The notes under the pieces: model-generated
Told to the model about the DNA's origin: nothing
Databases searched by the model: none
The model's input: only the letters and a program-made list of their open reading frames with translations
Assembly: GCF_003711515.1 (NCBI RefSeq)
Contig: NW_021167082.1
Coordinates: 2,659,691-2,723,690, forward strand
Direction: 5' to 3'
Source of the DNA: Sodiomyces alkalinus F11
Lineage: Eukaryota; Ascomycota; Sordariomycetes; Glomerellales; Plectosphaerellaceae
DNA length: 64,000 nt
Program-made: the position numbers and the translations under genes
Shown: positions 10,230 through 20,871 of the stretch, in pieces
Layout: each line of letters opens with the position of its first letter
How positions within the stretch are numbered: position 1 is the stretch's first letter

Positions 10230-11880
10230 GACTTAAGATCTAATACGTCTACGGCTATACCCTTTAATAGTAGCCTATTCACGGTCTTATTAGATTAGGT
10301 AATATGGATAGATTATAGGCGTTCCCCGATTTCCTTAGCGGAAGGATAGCTTATAGCGTTTTGATGCTGCCGTTAAATATCTTATCTTTATTAAAGACTA
10401 CGTCTCTCATGGTGATAATATCTGTTAGGTATAGTAGCTAAACACGGAAGCTATTCGAGGATTAGTATCCGACGTGATAACCGATCTATACCTTCGGTTC
10501 TAGCCTTTATAGGCGGTTCCTTTTAGCTTAGGCTTCGCGCGTTTTTATAAAGGCTTTATAGCTATAAGCTTATAGGTATGTAAGGTTAGGTTGACGGCCG
10601 CGTAGGCCTTCGTATAGCGTTCGCTAGTTATTAATTTATCGTGGCGTCCTGTTATATAGATATGTAGCAGTCTTAAAGATCTTAGGCTAGATAGATATAG
10701 GCAGATTAGCCCTAATCCTTATAGCCCTTGCCCTCCTTTTAACGATACCTTTAATCCGTTCTGTAACGCTATTCTAATCCTATAAATATAGTGCCGACGG
10801 CTAACCTTCTACCCCCTTAGTAGCGAGGAAAGTAACGATTTCTGGGTATTAAAATATCTTAGAATCGGCCCGTAGAACGCGTAGCCTAATATCGAATTAG
10901 GTCTTAAGTAGGGTAAAAACGTTTTTTAGAGCGTATAGAATAGAGCCTTAGTCTCTCTTCTATAGGTAGTAATCCCATGTATAACCTATATACACGTCTA
11001 TAACGAATATAATAGACTTATATAGTCCGCCCGCTAATTACTCCGCCTATTGTAGATCGTGAAAAGTAATAGCTAGGGCCTCTCCGGCCTTTAAAGGGTA
11101 AAGGGATAGTATCTGCCGGATCTACGTAGGCACTTATAATTACCTATATGCGTTATAGTCTATTATACGAGGTCCCTTTATCTTTACCCCCTAAGTAGCG
11201 TCGACGATCTTTACGAGAGTATCGGTGCCGTAGTGGCCGAGGCGTTCATGCTACCGTTATACTATAGTCTTCTACGTTTACCGCGGTTATCGTGATCTTC
11301 TATACGGGTTATCGCGGAGGTGCCTTACCGAGACCGCGAACGCGGTGGTGGCTATAGCTTCCGCGCGCTCGATTATATACTAGCTATAGATATTTAGTAG
11401 CTTATAGATAGGCCGGTTATCGGCGGAGCTAACGATAGTATTATTTACGGTATCCTAGCGGTAACCTTATAGGCGTAGGTAGTATTCCGAGACGATATTA
11501 GTAGTAAATTCCTTATAGTATACGATATCACGGAGGCGTAGTAGCCTCTTTATGCCTGATAGGGATTATATACGTAGCTTAATATCTCTGTATCCGAGGA
11601 TAGGAGCCTTATAGGTACCCACCTAAAGCGTTAATAAATTAACCGTGGGTGGTCTAATAGCCGTAAAACGGCCTTAATTATTAAAGATATGGATTAACGA
11701 TCCTGAGTCTAGGATCGCGTAGTATAATAGCGTTTTAGCATAGTTAATAGAAACGGATATCCCCTATTCTTATTATAATCTTAATAGTGTTATCGTACGA
11801 TAACGCGTTATCCGCTAGGTTGGGGGGGCTCTTAGTCTCCCCGTCGCGGTAACGGACAGGTCTTTATAAACTATAGTAGG
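10230..11880 (-). pseudogene. Copia A GAG-pre-integrase and integrase, RIP-inactivated
   Basis: The minus strand shows the zinc-binding GAG-pre-integrase region (about 11250-11160), the integrase core, and the typical C-terminal segment at about 10500-10380: KVQIGYHVGYRSSNSFRV followed by RDVVFNEDKIFNGSI. Copia integrases end in this kind of 'GYLVGY...RDVxFNE' box. Stops are all TAG/TAA. The homologous region of copy D is at about 23640-25689. Confidence 0.75.
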
Positions 11881-13110
11881 CGTAGTATTATAGAGTTAAT
11901 CTTCCTAGACTTCCTCTATCTTATTAGCGGTGATAGCCCCTAAGGCTTCCCGCCTTTTCTGTATCGCGGTGTCTACGCGGCTTTTGAAACTATAATTACG
12001 TATCTTCTTTTCCGTAATCTTTATAATATCTTTATTGCCACGCTAGGTATAAGAGCGTATATCCGGTCTTACGTACTAATAGGCGGCGGTGGTATAGGTA
12101 TTTTCGTATATCTTATAAGGCCTCCTTATTACGGGAGAGATAGCCTTTACAGACGTATTACTACGAGGGCGCTTCTTATTATTATCGTTACTAGTAGTAG
12201 TAGTATCCTTAGTATTGGGGAGGTTCCTAAGAGTATTAAAGATGCCTCTCCCGACTCTAGGCTTTATAGTGGTAGATTATAGGCTCTTTATATTACTAAG
12301 AACCGCATGTAGGGCCTTTACGAAGTTATTAATTATTAGCTTATTTTCCGTAATCTTATCGTAGTTATTTACTAGGTAGTTATTACTCTATTCCTAGGCG
12401 ATAGGTCTAATAGCTTTTAACGCGTCTTCCGCCTAATAGTCCGCGCTTAATAGCTCCACGACGCCTATATATTTATAGTATATTATCGCTATTTTCTAGC
12501 TTACTACCTAGACGTCTATATCCTTAGGTATAGCCTTTATAGGCGTGGTATATTATCGGTATAGGACTAGGGCTTCCTTATAGAGGTCTATAGGTATCGG
12601 TCCTGCGTGCGCGTATAGAAGGGTAATCTAGGCCCGTGGGTTATTTACGGTATCGTCCTATAGCTCGGCGAGGAGGTTATATAACGTGGTATAGATAGTT
12701 CCTTTAATATAGGAACGTACCTCGTTAAATTCCTTCTACTACGCGTCGTAATCTGCCTTTTCCTCGCGGTATATACGGCGGTCTTATAGGTAATATATAC
12801 GCACCTTTTTAGAGAGGTCGTTAATAGACGTGGGCGTCCTGGTTAGGGGCTCTTTCGTTACGGCCGTAGCCGTGGCCTTACGGCGGGCGGCCGTCTTCTT
12901 TTTACCGGTAGCTATAGTTGCGGCCGTGGTAGCTATAGCTTTTATAGTATCCGTGGCCTTATCGCCCTTTAGCGTGATAGTGGAAAACAGAGTAGCCGTG
13001 ACGGTAGTGGCCGTGGCCTCCTCCGCGTTAGGGTCCACGGCGAGGGCTTTATATTTACGAACGTTAGGGGGTATAGATATAAGGAGGAGATAGGCGTTAG
13101 CCTCTTTATC
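11881..13110 (-). pseudogene. Copia A gag, RIP-inactivated
   Basis: The minus-strand frame begins MDPNAEEATATTVTATLF near 13038, with a Lys/Arg/Thr/Ala-rich tail (TGKKKTAARRKATATAV). It continues with a helical gag body (FNEVRSYIKGTIYTTLYNLL, then NYLVNNYDKITENKLIINNF) and an Asn/Thr/Lys-rich linker before the pol start. A clear CCHC knuckle was not seen. The same gag occurs in copy D at 34556-35740. Confidence 0.7.
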
Positions 13111-13135
13111 GCTTAGCTTTAGCCAAGAGGGTTAT

Positions 13136-14296
13136 TACCTAGTTAGAACTAAACTTAATAGTATACTAATAGTAACGCCGCGATATAGGGACAACTTATA
13201 TTCTTATAATAATAACCGCTATTTACACACTAAAAGTAAGTAGCACTTATACCTATAATATTAGTGGTAGCCTTAACTTTATCTAGGTATCTACCTAGCC
13301 TTTTGGTATAATATAAGTAACTATCTCCTACTAGCAGCTTTTATACCGCTTTAATACTACCTTGCTCTATATATGTGTAACTCGGATAGTTGCTGAGTTA
13401 TAGCGGCTATTACTTTTATTCAAGGATTTACCCCCATTAGAGAATAGTTTCTATAATGCTATCTATAACTAAGGCAGCATTTTACTATTAAGGCACTACT
13501 ACAATACTATAGTACTTATATTATATTATCATTATTTCTATTTCTATTACTACTACTTATACTAGTCGGTATCTAAATACCCTATTAGCCCCACGCCTCC
13601 GTAACGCTACTACTAAACTATATACCGAGGAATCTATAGACTAGAAGGGAAAGAAAATTCTAGAGAGCGCTATTAGTTAGCTAGAGTACAGAGACGGTAA
13701 GCCTACAGGACTATAAGCGGAAACACGGCGGGCGGATAACCTATAAAAAGCCCTATAGCGTTATAAGGGAAAAGAAGAAAAAAGCAAAAAGAAGGAGGAC
13801 CTTAAAGGCTATTAACTATCTACTATTTATGGTTATAGACGGAGCCCTGCTATACCCTACCTACCGTCGGATTAATATACACCTAACCCTGAAGGAGGAA
13901 GGAAAAGCCTACCTCGTTTATTCTTTTTATTAAATAGAAGGGATAATAGGAATAATCCCCGAGGATATAATAAGGCTAAGTTTAGGATACTATAGCCGCT
14001 ATATTATAGTAATACTACGATACCCCCTTAGCCTCCTACTCTCTTACTAGCGATTAGCCTAGGCTAACCTAACCCCTAGCGTACTGTCCTTCTTATTAGC
14101 TACTAGCCTAAAGGTATAACCTAGATATATAATAATGATAAACCAGCGCTATATCGGTCCCGTAGCGGTATTACTCCATCTCAAGAAGAGTATAGAGGCT
14201 TTCCCCCGGATTTTCTCCTTTTATAGCTACCCGAGAAGAACCGTATAGCCTAGCCAGGCTCCTATAGATTAGATAGAATAGCAGAGTAAGATAGAT

Positions 14297-14394
<98 letters not shown>

Positions 14395-14404
14395 NNNNNN
14401 NNNN

Positions 14405-14499
<95 letters not shown>
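13136..14499 (+). mobile_element. LINE family 1, 5'-truncated 3' relic
   Basis: The segment from about 13640 to the tail aligns by eye with 42770-43448, the 3' end of the LINE at 36806-43448. Shared landmarks are ATTAACTATCTA, CCCCCTACCTACCG, TATCGG-CCCGTAGCGGTA, and TATAGCCTAG-CAGGCTCCTATAGATTAG before the (AAT)n tail. Weaker similarity begins at 13141 (ACAACTTATATTCTTATA, compare about 42340). It carries only non-coding or C-terminal sequence and abuts the 5' part of Copia A. Confidence 0.75.
14297..14499 (+). repeat. (AAT)n microsatellite, LINE 3' tail, containing a 10-N assembly gap (14395-14404)
   Basis: An uninterrupted trinucleotide array lies on both sides of ten Ns. It is the simple-repeat 3' tail of the LINE relic. 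The other LINE copy has a much shorter AAT tail at about 43437-43448. The true array length is unknown because of the gap. Confidence 0.95.
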
Positions 14500-14501
<2 letters not shown>

Positions 14502-14800
14502 CGATTAAATAGAATAAAAGTAGGCGGACGTTACTAGCAAAATAGCTCTAGCTCTAATAGTCTCAAAGCTTAAAATATCTGCCTTAGAGCTATTAGATTA
14601 ATCGGAATAAAGTTATTTTACTAAAGCGCCGGCCTTATAAGTATCAGAATATAAACAAAGTACAGAAAATATATTTATATTTATCTAAGTAAAGCTCGTA
14701 GTACTTCACGAGGATATCGAACTATTGGGAAAAACTAACGGAAATAAGTAGGCATATATAGAATCGATATACTCTATATATATAACATAATCTGGTTTAT
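14500..14800. other. AT-rich mutated spacer, no gene seen
   Basis: Depleted in CA/TG like the repeats, but I recognise no element. It ends at about 14790 where ordinary dinucleotide use returns abruptly. Confidence 0.5.
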
Positions 14801-15070
14801 CACACCTCGATAACGTGGCTGTGGGCATCTGACAATTCCTTAGCCCCGGTCACGCGCTAGGAAGGGCAACACGCCACGCTTGTTCAATCGACCCTTTTTT
14901 TCGTGGTGCTTCGACTGGTAACCATCACACCTTTTGCCAGTTAACAGCCATTGTTATTTGGTAATAACTGGTTTTTTTTTCACCAGATTTCATCATTCCA
15001 CCACTTCTTTTCTTCTGAGGCCCAGCAGAACCTTCTAGCCTAAGTCCCTACACCAATCTCCTCCCTCTCA
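14801..15070 (+). promoter_or_regulatory. Probable promoter and 5' leader of the Acinus-like gene
   Basis: Un-mutated sequence with long pyrimidine tracts (CCACTTCTTTTCTTCTGAGG near 15000; CTCCTCCCTCTCA directly before the ATG), typical of fungal promoters and leaders. No clear TATA box. Inferred from position and composition only. Confidence 0.45.
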
Positions 15071-16966
15071 ATGACTGACTGGAGTAAGTTGAAGGTCGTG
15101 GACCTGCGCGCTGAGCTGAAGCGCCGCGGTCTTCAGTACTCCGGACTCAAACAAGAACTTGTCCAGCGCCTCAGTGACGATGATAGCCAAAGCCAAACGG
15201 CAGACCCTGGCAATGAAGCCGAAGATCCTCCTCAAGATGTGGATGGACTTCACACGAATGATCCCCAGCCAGTCGATTCGCCGCCAGTCCCGGAAATAGC
15301 ACCCGCAAATGCAACCTCAGAAGCAACTGCGCAGGACAGCCTCGGGGATAGACCATCTCCCCGGGCCGTGCTAGAATCTACACTCCCCGCCGGCACCGAT
15401 TCGCAAGACATGACGAGTGGTGGCGCAAAGCCCGTTCCTGCTCTAGAACTGGGATCTGTGCAGCCATCCGAAGTCCTCCAAGACGCGCAAAAGCGGAAGC
15501 GACGGTCTACAAGCCCCCCACCGGATCCGAAGCGTGCCAAACATGACGACAGTAGCCCGATGCATGCCACGACCAGCGAACCCTGTGCGCTCATCGACGA
15601 TGCTGAAGCGGTTTCAAATGAAGAAGTGCGCCTCCAGAAGCCACCGGAATCTGACGTTGCGGAAGACGACATGTCTCCTCTTCTGAATCGTGGAGACTCT
15701 CGAGAAGGATCCCGAGACATTGCTTCTGATGGGCGCCCTGACCGGGCCGCGACCAATCGGGACGCCTTCGAGCTTGCACCGGATTCGAGTGACTCGCGCC
15801 TGGTGGTCCACAATGCTGGAGGCTACGACCGAGTTGTCGAGTCAGCAATACACCCTATAACCCGAGCTTTGTACATCAAGAACTTCATGAGGCCACTCCG
15901 GCCGGAAACAGTAGAGCTTCACATCAAGGAGCTCGCCGCGCCTCTGAACCACGGTGTTGACGAGCATCTCATTGAACGGTTCTATTTGGATCAGATACGG
16001 AGCCATGCGTATGTCGTTTTCTTCGATATCTCAAACGCAGTACGCGCTCGAGCTGGCTTACACGGCGTGGTATGGCCCGACGAGAGTAACCGGAAGCCTC
16101 TATGGGCGGACTTTGTTCCGCCCCAGAAAGTTGGCGACTGGATTGGTGAGGAGACAAATGGTGGCCAGAGAGGCCTGCGCGGAGCCGCCGCGCCAAGGTG
16201 GGAGGTCAGGTACGACAAGGACGAAAACGGAAACATCGTAGCTGTCCTCGACTCCGGAGCAGCACCTCCATCATCCGCTACCGAACCTAGAGCAATGCGT
16301 TCTGACCCGCCCCCCGCTGTCGTGTCCGGCTTTCCAAGCAGCACCGCGAACACAATTCCACTAGGACCTCGGGGTGGCCGAGGGGCTCCCTCGCAGGGCC
16401 CTCCCGTCGGGCCGCGAAGTCAAAGAGAAAGCCGTGTTCACGAGCCGCGAAGGCCTGGACCTGGTGGTCCCATTAAGACGACCCGCACCGGCCCTCGCAT
16501 TTCTTATCAGATGGTATCCGAAGATCTGGCCAGCCGACGTGTGAGCTGCATGCGATCTCATTACACGCGAGACGTCGACCGCGACTTGGGAGCCGAGGAT
16601 GAGATTAACCGATATACCTTTGAGTCGGATGACGTGTTTGTAGATCGTGGCAAGGAGGTATTCATTGGAATTCGTCCTCCCCATCGCGAAGCGAAGCGAC
16701 AACGGCAGCTGGGGGGTGGTACCCCGCCATTGCGAGGCCCCCCGCCTCACCGTGGCCCTCCGAGGCGTGGCCCTCGTGGACGTCCAACAAGCGATCGGTA
16801 TCTCCCTGGCATCAACGAGGGCGGCCCATTCTGGCAAGGCGGCCGAGACAATCTCTCTTCGCGACTCGATGACGATCGCGATGGTCCTCCCAGACGCTCA
16901 GGGTACAATGGTTGTCGGTATAGTCGGCAGGGCGATTCACCTAGAGAAGGGGGGCGGCGTTATTAG
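15071..16966 (+). CDS. Acinus-like SAP-domain RNA-binding protein (probable ASAP/EJC-associated splicing factor)
   Basis: An intact single-exon gene of 631 codons. Residues 1-36 form a SAP domain (WSKLKVVDLRAELKRRGL), a DNA/RNA-binding helix-extension-helix. Residues about 40-250 are acidic, Ser/Pro-rich and disordered, with a basic KRKRRS patch. Residues about 260-350 form an RRM-like domain (RALYIKNFMRPL ... HAYVVFFDISNAVRARAGL ... WADFVPP). Residues about 475-545 hold a conserved C-terminal segment (INRYTFESDDVFVDRGKE, then GIRPPHREAKR), which I take as the RNPS1/SAP18-binding-type region. The tail (about 545-631) is Arg/Gly/Pro-rich. This order matches Acinus, a subunit of the ASAP complex on spliced mRNA in the nucleus. 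The ATG at 15071 is the first in frame and opens directly on the SAP domain. There are no internal stops or intron signals; composition is entirely unlike the flanks. Confidence 0.85.
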   Translation: MTDWSKLKVVDLRAELKRRGLQYSGLKQELVQRLSDDDSQSQTADPGNEAEDPPQDVDGLHTNDPQPVDSPPVPEIAPANATSEATAQDSLGDRPSPRAVLESTLPAGTDSQDMTSGGAKPVPALELGSVQPSEVLQDAQKRKRRSTSPPPDPKRAKHDDSSPMHATTSEPCALIDDAEAVSNEEVRLQKPPESDVAEDDMSPLLNRGDSREGSRDIASDGRPDRAATNRDAFELAPDSSDSRLVVHNAGGYDRVVESAIHPITRALYIKNFMRPLRPETVELHIKELAAPLNHGVDEHLIERFYLDQIRSHAYVVFFDISNAVRARAGLHGVVWPDESNRKPLWADFVPPQKVGDWIGEETNGGQRGLRGAAAPRWEVRYDKDENGNIVAVLDSGAAPPSSATEPRAMRSDPPPAVVSGFPSSTANTIPLGPRGGRGAPSQGPPVGPRSQRESRVHEPRRPGPGGPIKTTRTGPRISYQMVSEDLASRRVSCMRSHYTRDVDRDLGAEDEINRYTFESDDVFVDRGKEVFIGIRPPHREAKRQRQLGGGTPPLRGPPPHRGPPRRGPRGRPTSDRYLPGINEGGPFWQGGRDNLSSRLDDDRDGPPRRSGYNGCRYSRQGDSPREGGRRY

Positions 16967-17387
16967 GTGACTACGGAAAGTAAGAAGATGGTGTACTATT
17001 TTATTTCATCGTCCTCTTTCCTCGCCACTCTTGCCAGATCGGCGAGAACCGTGAGCTATCCGGGGTTTCTCCGGCGACTTCGCAAGGCTTGCACTGAATA
17101 GCTACCGCGGTCTTCGGATGCTCACGAGCCAGGCTGGAGGCCAAAAAAAAAATCATCTCGCGCCAGTGAGAGACGAAACTGAAACAATTCCTGGTTTGCA
17201 ACAAAACAACGTGGGCAGCTACATTGATCGGTGCGAGACTGAACACCTTGATCCATAGATCACCCCTCTTTGCACTCTCAAGTTACATGGCATCCATACC
17301 ATATTCTTTCACCTCTCTCAACTACATAATATAGGCTACCTGAAACGGCGCTTGTACGATTCTCCCCCATAGACCCCGACACAGAAG
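16967..17387. other. Un-mutated intergenic region, 3' flank of the Acinus-like gene
   Basis: Normal CA/TG use. Short ORFs exist on the minus strand (17001-17246) without recognisable features. The right part (17270-17387) is pyrimidine-rich (TTCTTTCACCTCTCTCAAC) and could be the promoter of the small reading frame at 17388. Confidence 0.5.
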
Positions 17388-17625
17388 ATGGATCAGGCAG
17401 CGAAAGGGCTGTTGAGTGGTTCTAGGGAACTACATATATGCGCCCAGTATCTTCTCGAGGACAGCATGTCTTACGGCACTTGGATCGGCTTTCCTACCGC
17501 CTACAGCGCATATATGGATAAGGACGCGATTCAGCCAGGTCAGGGTTAATTATGGCACTCACTCTAGCTATAGGGAGCTCCCCTGGGACGGATGGATTGG
17601 GCAAGACGATTTTGTTCACAGGTAA
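17388..17625 (+). CDS. Possible 5' exon(s) of a gene cut off by repeats
   Basis: An ATG at 17388 in good context (CACAGAAGATGG) opens a frame MDQAAKGLLSGSRELH that ends at TAA after about 51 codons unless an intron (GTCAGG or GTTAAT to CTATAG, about 17537-17574) is removed. A second donor-like CAG|GTAAGAG at 17620-17627 would end an exon reading WDGWIGQDDFVH or a neighbouring frame. The un-mutated sequence stops near 17760 and no continuation was found, so the gene would be truncated by the repeat block. No family is recognised. It could also be chance. Confidence 0.3.
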
Positions 17626-18139
17626 GAGTAGGATTAAAGGACAGAATGAAGGCATTGCCCTGTTTATTAGTTAGCGAATAATAAACCCTTCGCAAAAAAA
17701 AATTGACTGTGTATATGTTCTTGCTGACTACGATGTACGACGCAACCGCTGAACGACCGAGTCGTTACTGCCCTTGACCCCGTTACCGAGTCGTAAAGCG
17801 CGGTTCTATCTATTAATACTACTACTAGCGCTGCGTTTTATCACCTCGGGGTAGCGAGATCAATTCTAATACAGGCTTTCTTACTAACGGTTCCCTATAG
17901 GTACCGTGATAAGATTTAGATTTTGCATCTTAGCGGCCTATTATATTTATTCTAGCAGGCTTAGACCTCTTTATAGCGGCGACGTTATACAATCACATAA
18001 AAGAGATATACTTATAAGGGCAACTATACGTATCAGACCCAGTTAATCCAGCTTTAACTACTCAAATCACTATAACTACTATATTCTAAATAAGGACGTG
18101 AGGAGGTTTAAGAGCTAGGTATATTTAGAACCGTGATCC
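17626..18139. other. Transition from unique to mutated repeat sequence, no gene seen
   Basis: Up to about 17760 the sequence is un-mutated (AT-rich, with an A run before TTGACTGTG). From about 17780 CA/TG become rare. Bases 17780-18139 are an unidentified relic directly left of the Copia C LTR. Confidence 0.5.
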
Positions 18140-18414
18140 TATTACACGTCAAAATAGCACTTATACTAGTATACCTATTAGAGTAGAAATCTCGTATATA
18201 TGTATTATCTTAAGTCATATCTATATAAGTCTCTTATACCCTTAATTTAGGTGGTGAAGACTCTGTTATAGGTACTATGTTATTTAGATCCTATCCGATC
18301 TTTTCCTGTATCCTCCCTTACTCTATACTGATACCCGAGATCCCCGAGATCCGAAGCCCTTATTTAGGTATAGTTCCCTAAGGACTACGTCGTGGTCCGC
18401 GTGCCTATGCGATA
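18140..18414 (-). repeat. Copia C 3' LTR (275 bp)
   Basis: Aligned by eye with 20872-21146 and 36063-36337. The three share ACGTYAAAATAGCACTTA, GAAATCTCGT, CTTATACYCTTA, CCGAGATC-AGCCCTTA and end GTGCCTAT plus six bases. All three are 275 bp. Confidence 0.85.
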
Positions 18415-19989
18415 TAGCCCCTTAGTTAAGGTGGGTCTTCCTAGGTTAACTAACTAATTAGAGGCTTCGATTTAAACTAAAAGCTCTTAACTCGTCTATC
18501 GTAAAATCAATAGTTAAGGGAAAACGCCCTCGTAAAAGGGGTCTAAATCCGCTCTATTTGACTATTTAATTTAATTCTATCTTAACCGGTGCCTTAATCC
18601 TAATTAGCCGGATCTGCGTAATCGGATCTATATCTATCGGATCTGCTACGCCCTCAGGGGCCTTTATCGTTACTACGGCTTTAGCGCATTTAATTATTAG
18701 TTATTTTAACTACTCGATACGACCTTTTTAATCTGTTAAATTAAGCTATTACTATAGTCTTTTAATCCGTGCCTCCAGTAGTGCCTTCGGTAAGCCTTTA
18801 GCGATTATATCCTTTATATTAACGTATATATCCTTAAAGAGACCTTACTATACTAACTAGCGTGCTTACTAGTTATAAATATCGATGTGCCATAGTCTTA
18901 TTCGTAGGCGTTAGGCCTTCTTATTGACGAGGTTCCACGCCTTCCAGGGAACAGTAGCCACGCCCGGCCTATACCATAGTGCCTACCCCGGAGAGCCTAC
19001 GCAGCGCGAGTAAAGGAGGCATATAGCCAAATAAGGGCCACTATCAACAGCAGGCAACGAAGGAAGTTACAGAACAAATAACAAATAAAGGAAGGAGTAA
19101 AGGGGGGGGGGCAGGCACGCCCCCCTTATAAAAGGGAGGGAGGGCATAAAGGGTGCCGCAGCGAGGGAAGAATAACCTCGCCGGATCCGGAATAAAGGAA
19201 AGGATAGCGGTGAGTAACCGTGGCGATAGCATACCGAGGGCGCGTACGACCCGACACGGCACCTATTAAACTAACTAGCCGACCCCTATTAGCTATTAGC
19301 CCGGAGGTAAGATCCGGTTTTCGAATAGCGATAAAAATAGGGCCGCGGAGCGATACCGTAGCGGCTATATATAATAGAACTGCTTATATAATAAGAGCGT
19401 AGGGGCTTTTATCTATTAAGGGTTTCCCCTCGAGAATTAAAGAAGGACTATTACCTAGGTAGCTAGCCTAGCTTAGCTAAGCGAGAGCAGAGTAATAAAT
19501 AATAATAATAATAATATTAACGAGGTAAATAGTCTACTAATTATCGTAGAATAGCTATAGTTAGTATTAGTCTAACCGAAGCTTTAGATCCCTTGATATC
19601 CGACTAATAAATAATATCTCCTTAGCGGCCTTTATAAGAGCGAGTAGTTCTAACTCTATTAACGATATCGTAACTATCGGTTACTGACCCGCCTTCTAGT
19701 TAATAATACCGCCGAAGACCTTTATCGCGTATCTTTAAGAGCCCTTATAGTCTGGATTATCCCGAAGGATACGTTATTTATAGTTAGAAAGAGTCTATCC
19801 TTACCGAATTCTAGGTAGTAGTGCTTTATATAATATAAGAATAGTAGCACTTATTAAGCCCTTTTAAGGTGGTTAAAAGAGGGATTAATATTATATTAGG
19901 AAAGCTTGAAATAGGCGAATAAAATATCGGGTCTTATTATCATAGTGGTATATAGGATGAAACCTATTATACCCTAATACTAGCAGACC
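18415..19989 (-). pseudogene. Copia C RNase H and 3' region, RIP-inactivated and split
   Basis: Homologous to copy D 21147-22240. The minus strand shows the terminal RNase H box (about 18840-18780: VIYVNTKDIIADGLTK-like). The coding stretch is broken by the insertion at 18934-19514 with a 12-bp target duplication. Confidence 0.75.
18934..19514 (+). mobile_element. 581-bp retroposed insertion with (AAT) tail and 12-bp target-site duplication
   Basis: Flanked by TATTGACGAGGT (18922-18933) and TATTAACGAGGT (19515-19526), which differ only by a TG-to-TA change; copy D has the empty site near 21662-21690. The 3' end is an AATAAT-type tail, and about 19285-19370 resembles the LINE family 1 3' region (TTAGCTATTAGCCCGGAGGTAAGATC, compare about 43225). 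The first 300 bases keep many CA and TG (for example CAACAGCAGGCAACG) and look scarcely mutated, unlike everything around. A SINE-like or truncated/chimeric LINE copy is likely. Confidence 0.7.
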
Positions 19990-20871
19990 TCGGGAATTAA
20001 CGTGTATATACGATCGCGTAGTATTAACGGCTTTATAGTTAATAATAGGACCTTTAGTGGTTTTTAGTAAAGGATATCTATATAGTATTTAACCGCGACT
20101 TTCTCTATATAGGAGGATTATAATAGCTATAACCTACGTATAGCTCTATCCCTTAGAACCTTAATTCCCAGGAACTAATGGACTTTATCGCCTCCCGATA
20201 ACCTATAGCTGTATTTATAGGTAGCCTTAAGGTCATCGGCGTTAGTCTTACAATTTCTATAGTAGATAAGTCCGATATCGTTAATATAGAAAAATAGAAT
20301 TAAACTATCGCGGATTATAATATAGGCGCTATTATGGACGGCCGTAAATCCTATCTTCTATAGTATACCGCTGAATTCCTCTTACTATAGTAGTAGCGAT
20401 ACCCTTAAACCGAAGAGGGCTTTCCGTAGTAGTAGTACCTTACCTGGCACTTTATAGCCTTACGGTATCTTTATAAATACTTCCTCTTTAAGACTAGCGT
20501 TAACGAACGCGTTAATAGCGTCGAATTACCTTATTTCTAGGTTAAATCGGGCGGCAATCGCTATTAGTATATAGAAGGACTGCGAGGCTAATATAGCGGC
20601 GTAGTTATCTTTAGTTTCTCTATATTTTATTAATCCTCCTATACTATAAGGCGTGCGTTATACTTAAGGTAGGTGCCCTCTATATTAATTTATAGGTATA
20701 CATCTATTTATAGGCGAGGACTTATTACTTATTAGCCTAAGTACCGTTTACCTCCTACTAGTAGCTTATTTATCGGTAGCCCTTAAGGTATTCCCCCTCG
20801 GCCTATAACCACTACTCCAGTAAGGGGTAAAGGCGTATATCGTGGTAGTGGTTTAGTAGAGACGGGAAACC
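19990..20871 (-). pseudogene. Copia C reverse transcriptase, RIP-inactivated
   Basis: Collinear with 3560-4345 and 22240-23060 on the minus strand, including the YVDD box region (about 20300) and the FLGIKVLRD-type segment (about 20165). It ends abruptly at 20871 against the LTR of copy D. Confidence 0.8.

Larger units (their letters stand above)
3560..13135 (-). mobile_element. Copia copy A, RIP-mutated, split by the LTR element at 5021-10082
   Basis: On the minus strand the order is gag (13110-11881), GAG-pre-integrase and integrase (11880-10230), an Ala/Ile/Thr codon-repeat linker (split: 10225-10083 and 5020-4751), then a reverse transcriptase (4345-3560). The RNase H end and 3' LTR are missing because Gypsy-1 sits at 3559. 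The 5' LTR is missing because similarity to copy D stops near 13135. Copies C and D share the same sequence at high identity. Bases 4346-4740 are pol linker between the repeat tract and RT. Confidence 0.85.
18140..20871 (-). mobile_element. Copia copy C, 3' half, RIP-mutated
   Basis: It runs on the minus strand from RT (20871-19990) through RNase H (interrupted) and a 3' region to the 3' LTR (18414-18140). The 5' half is absent; copy D's LTR begins directly at 20872. No target-site duplication of copy D flanks this junction, so the arrangement may be recombinational. It carries a 581-bp retroposed insertion. Confidence 0.85.

Noticed and set aside
12830..13093. 87-codon Val/Ala-rich + strand ORF that looks like a membrane protein
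   Set aside because: Shadow of the Thr/Ala-rich Copia gag on the minus strand; the same shadow appears at 35429-35716.
15250..15813. 187-codon minus ORF and other ORFs opposite or overlapping the Acinus-like gene
   Set aside because: Shadows of a GC-rich, low-complexity coding region; the + frame alone has recognisable domains.
19044..19262. 72-codon minus ORF and 60-codon + ORF (19220-19402) in the small retroposon
   Set aside because: Short, cross G-runs, and the retroposon looks SINE-like and non-coding.
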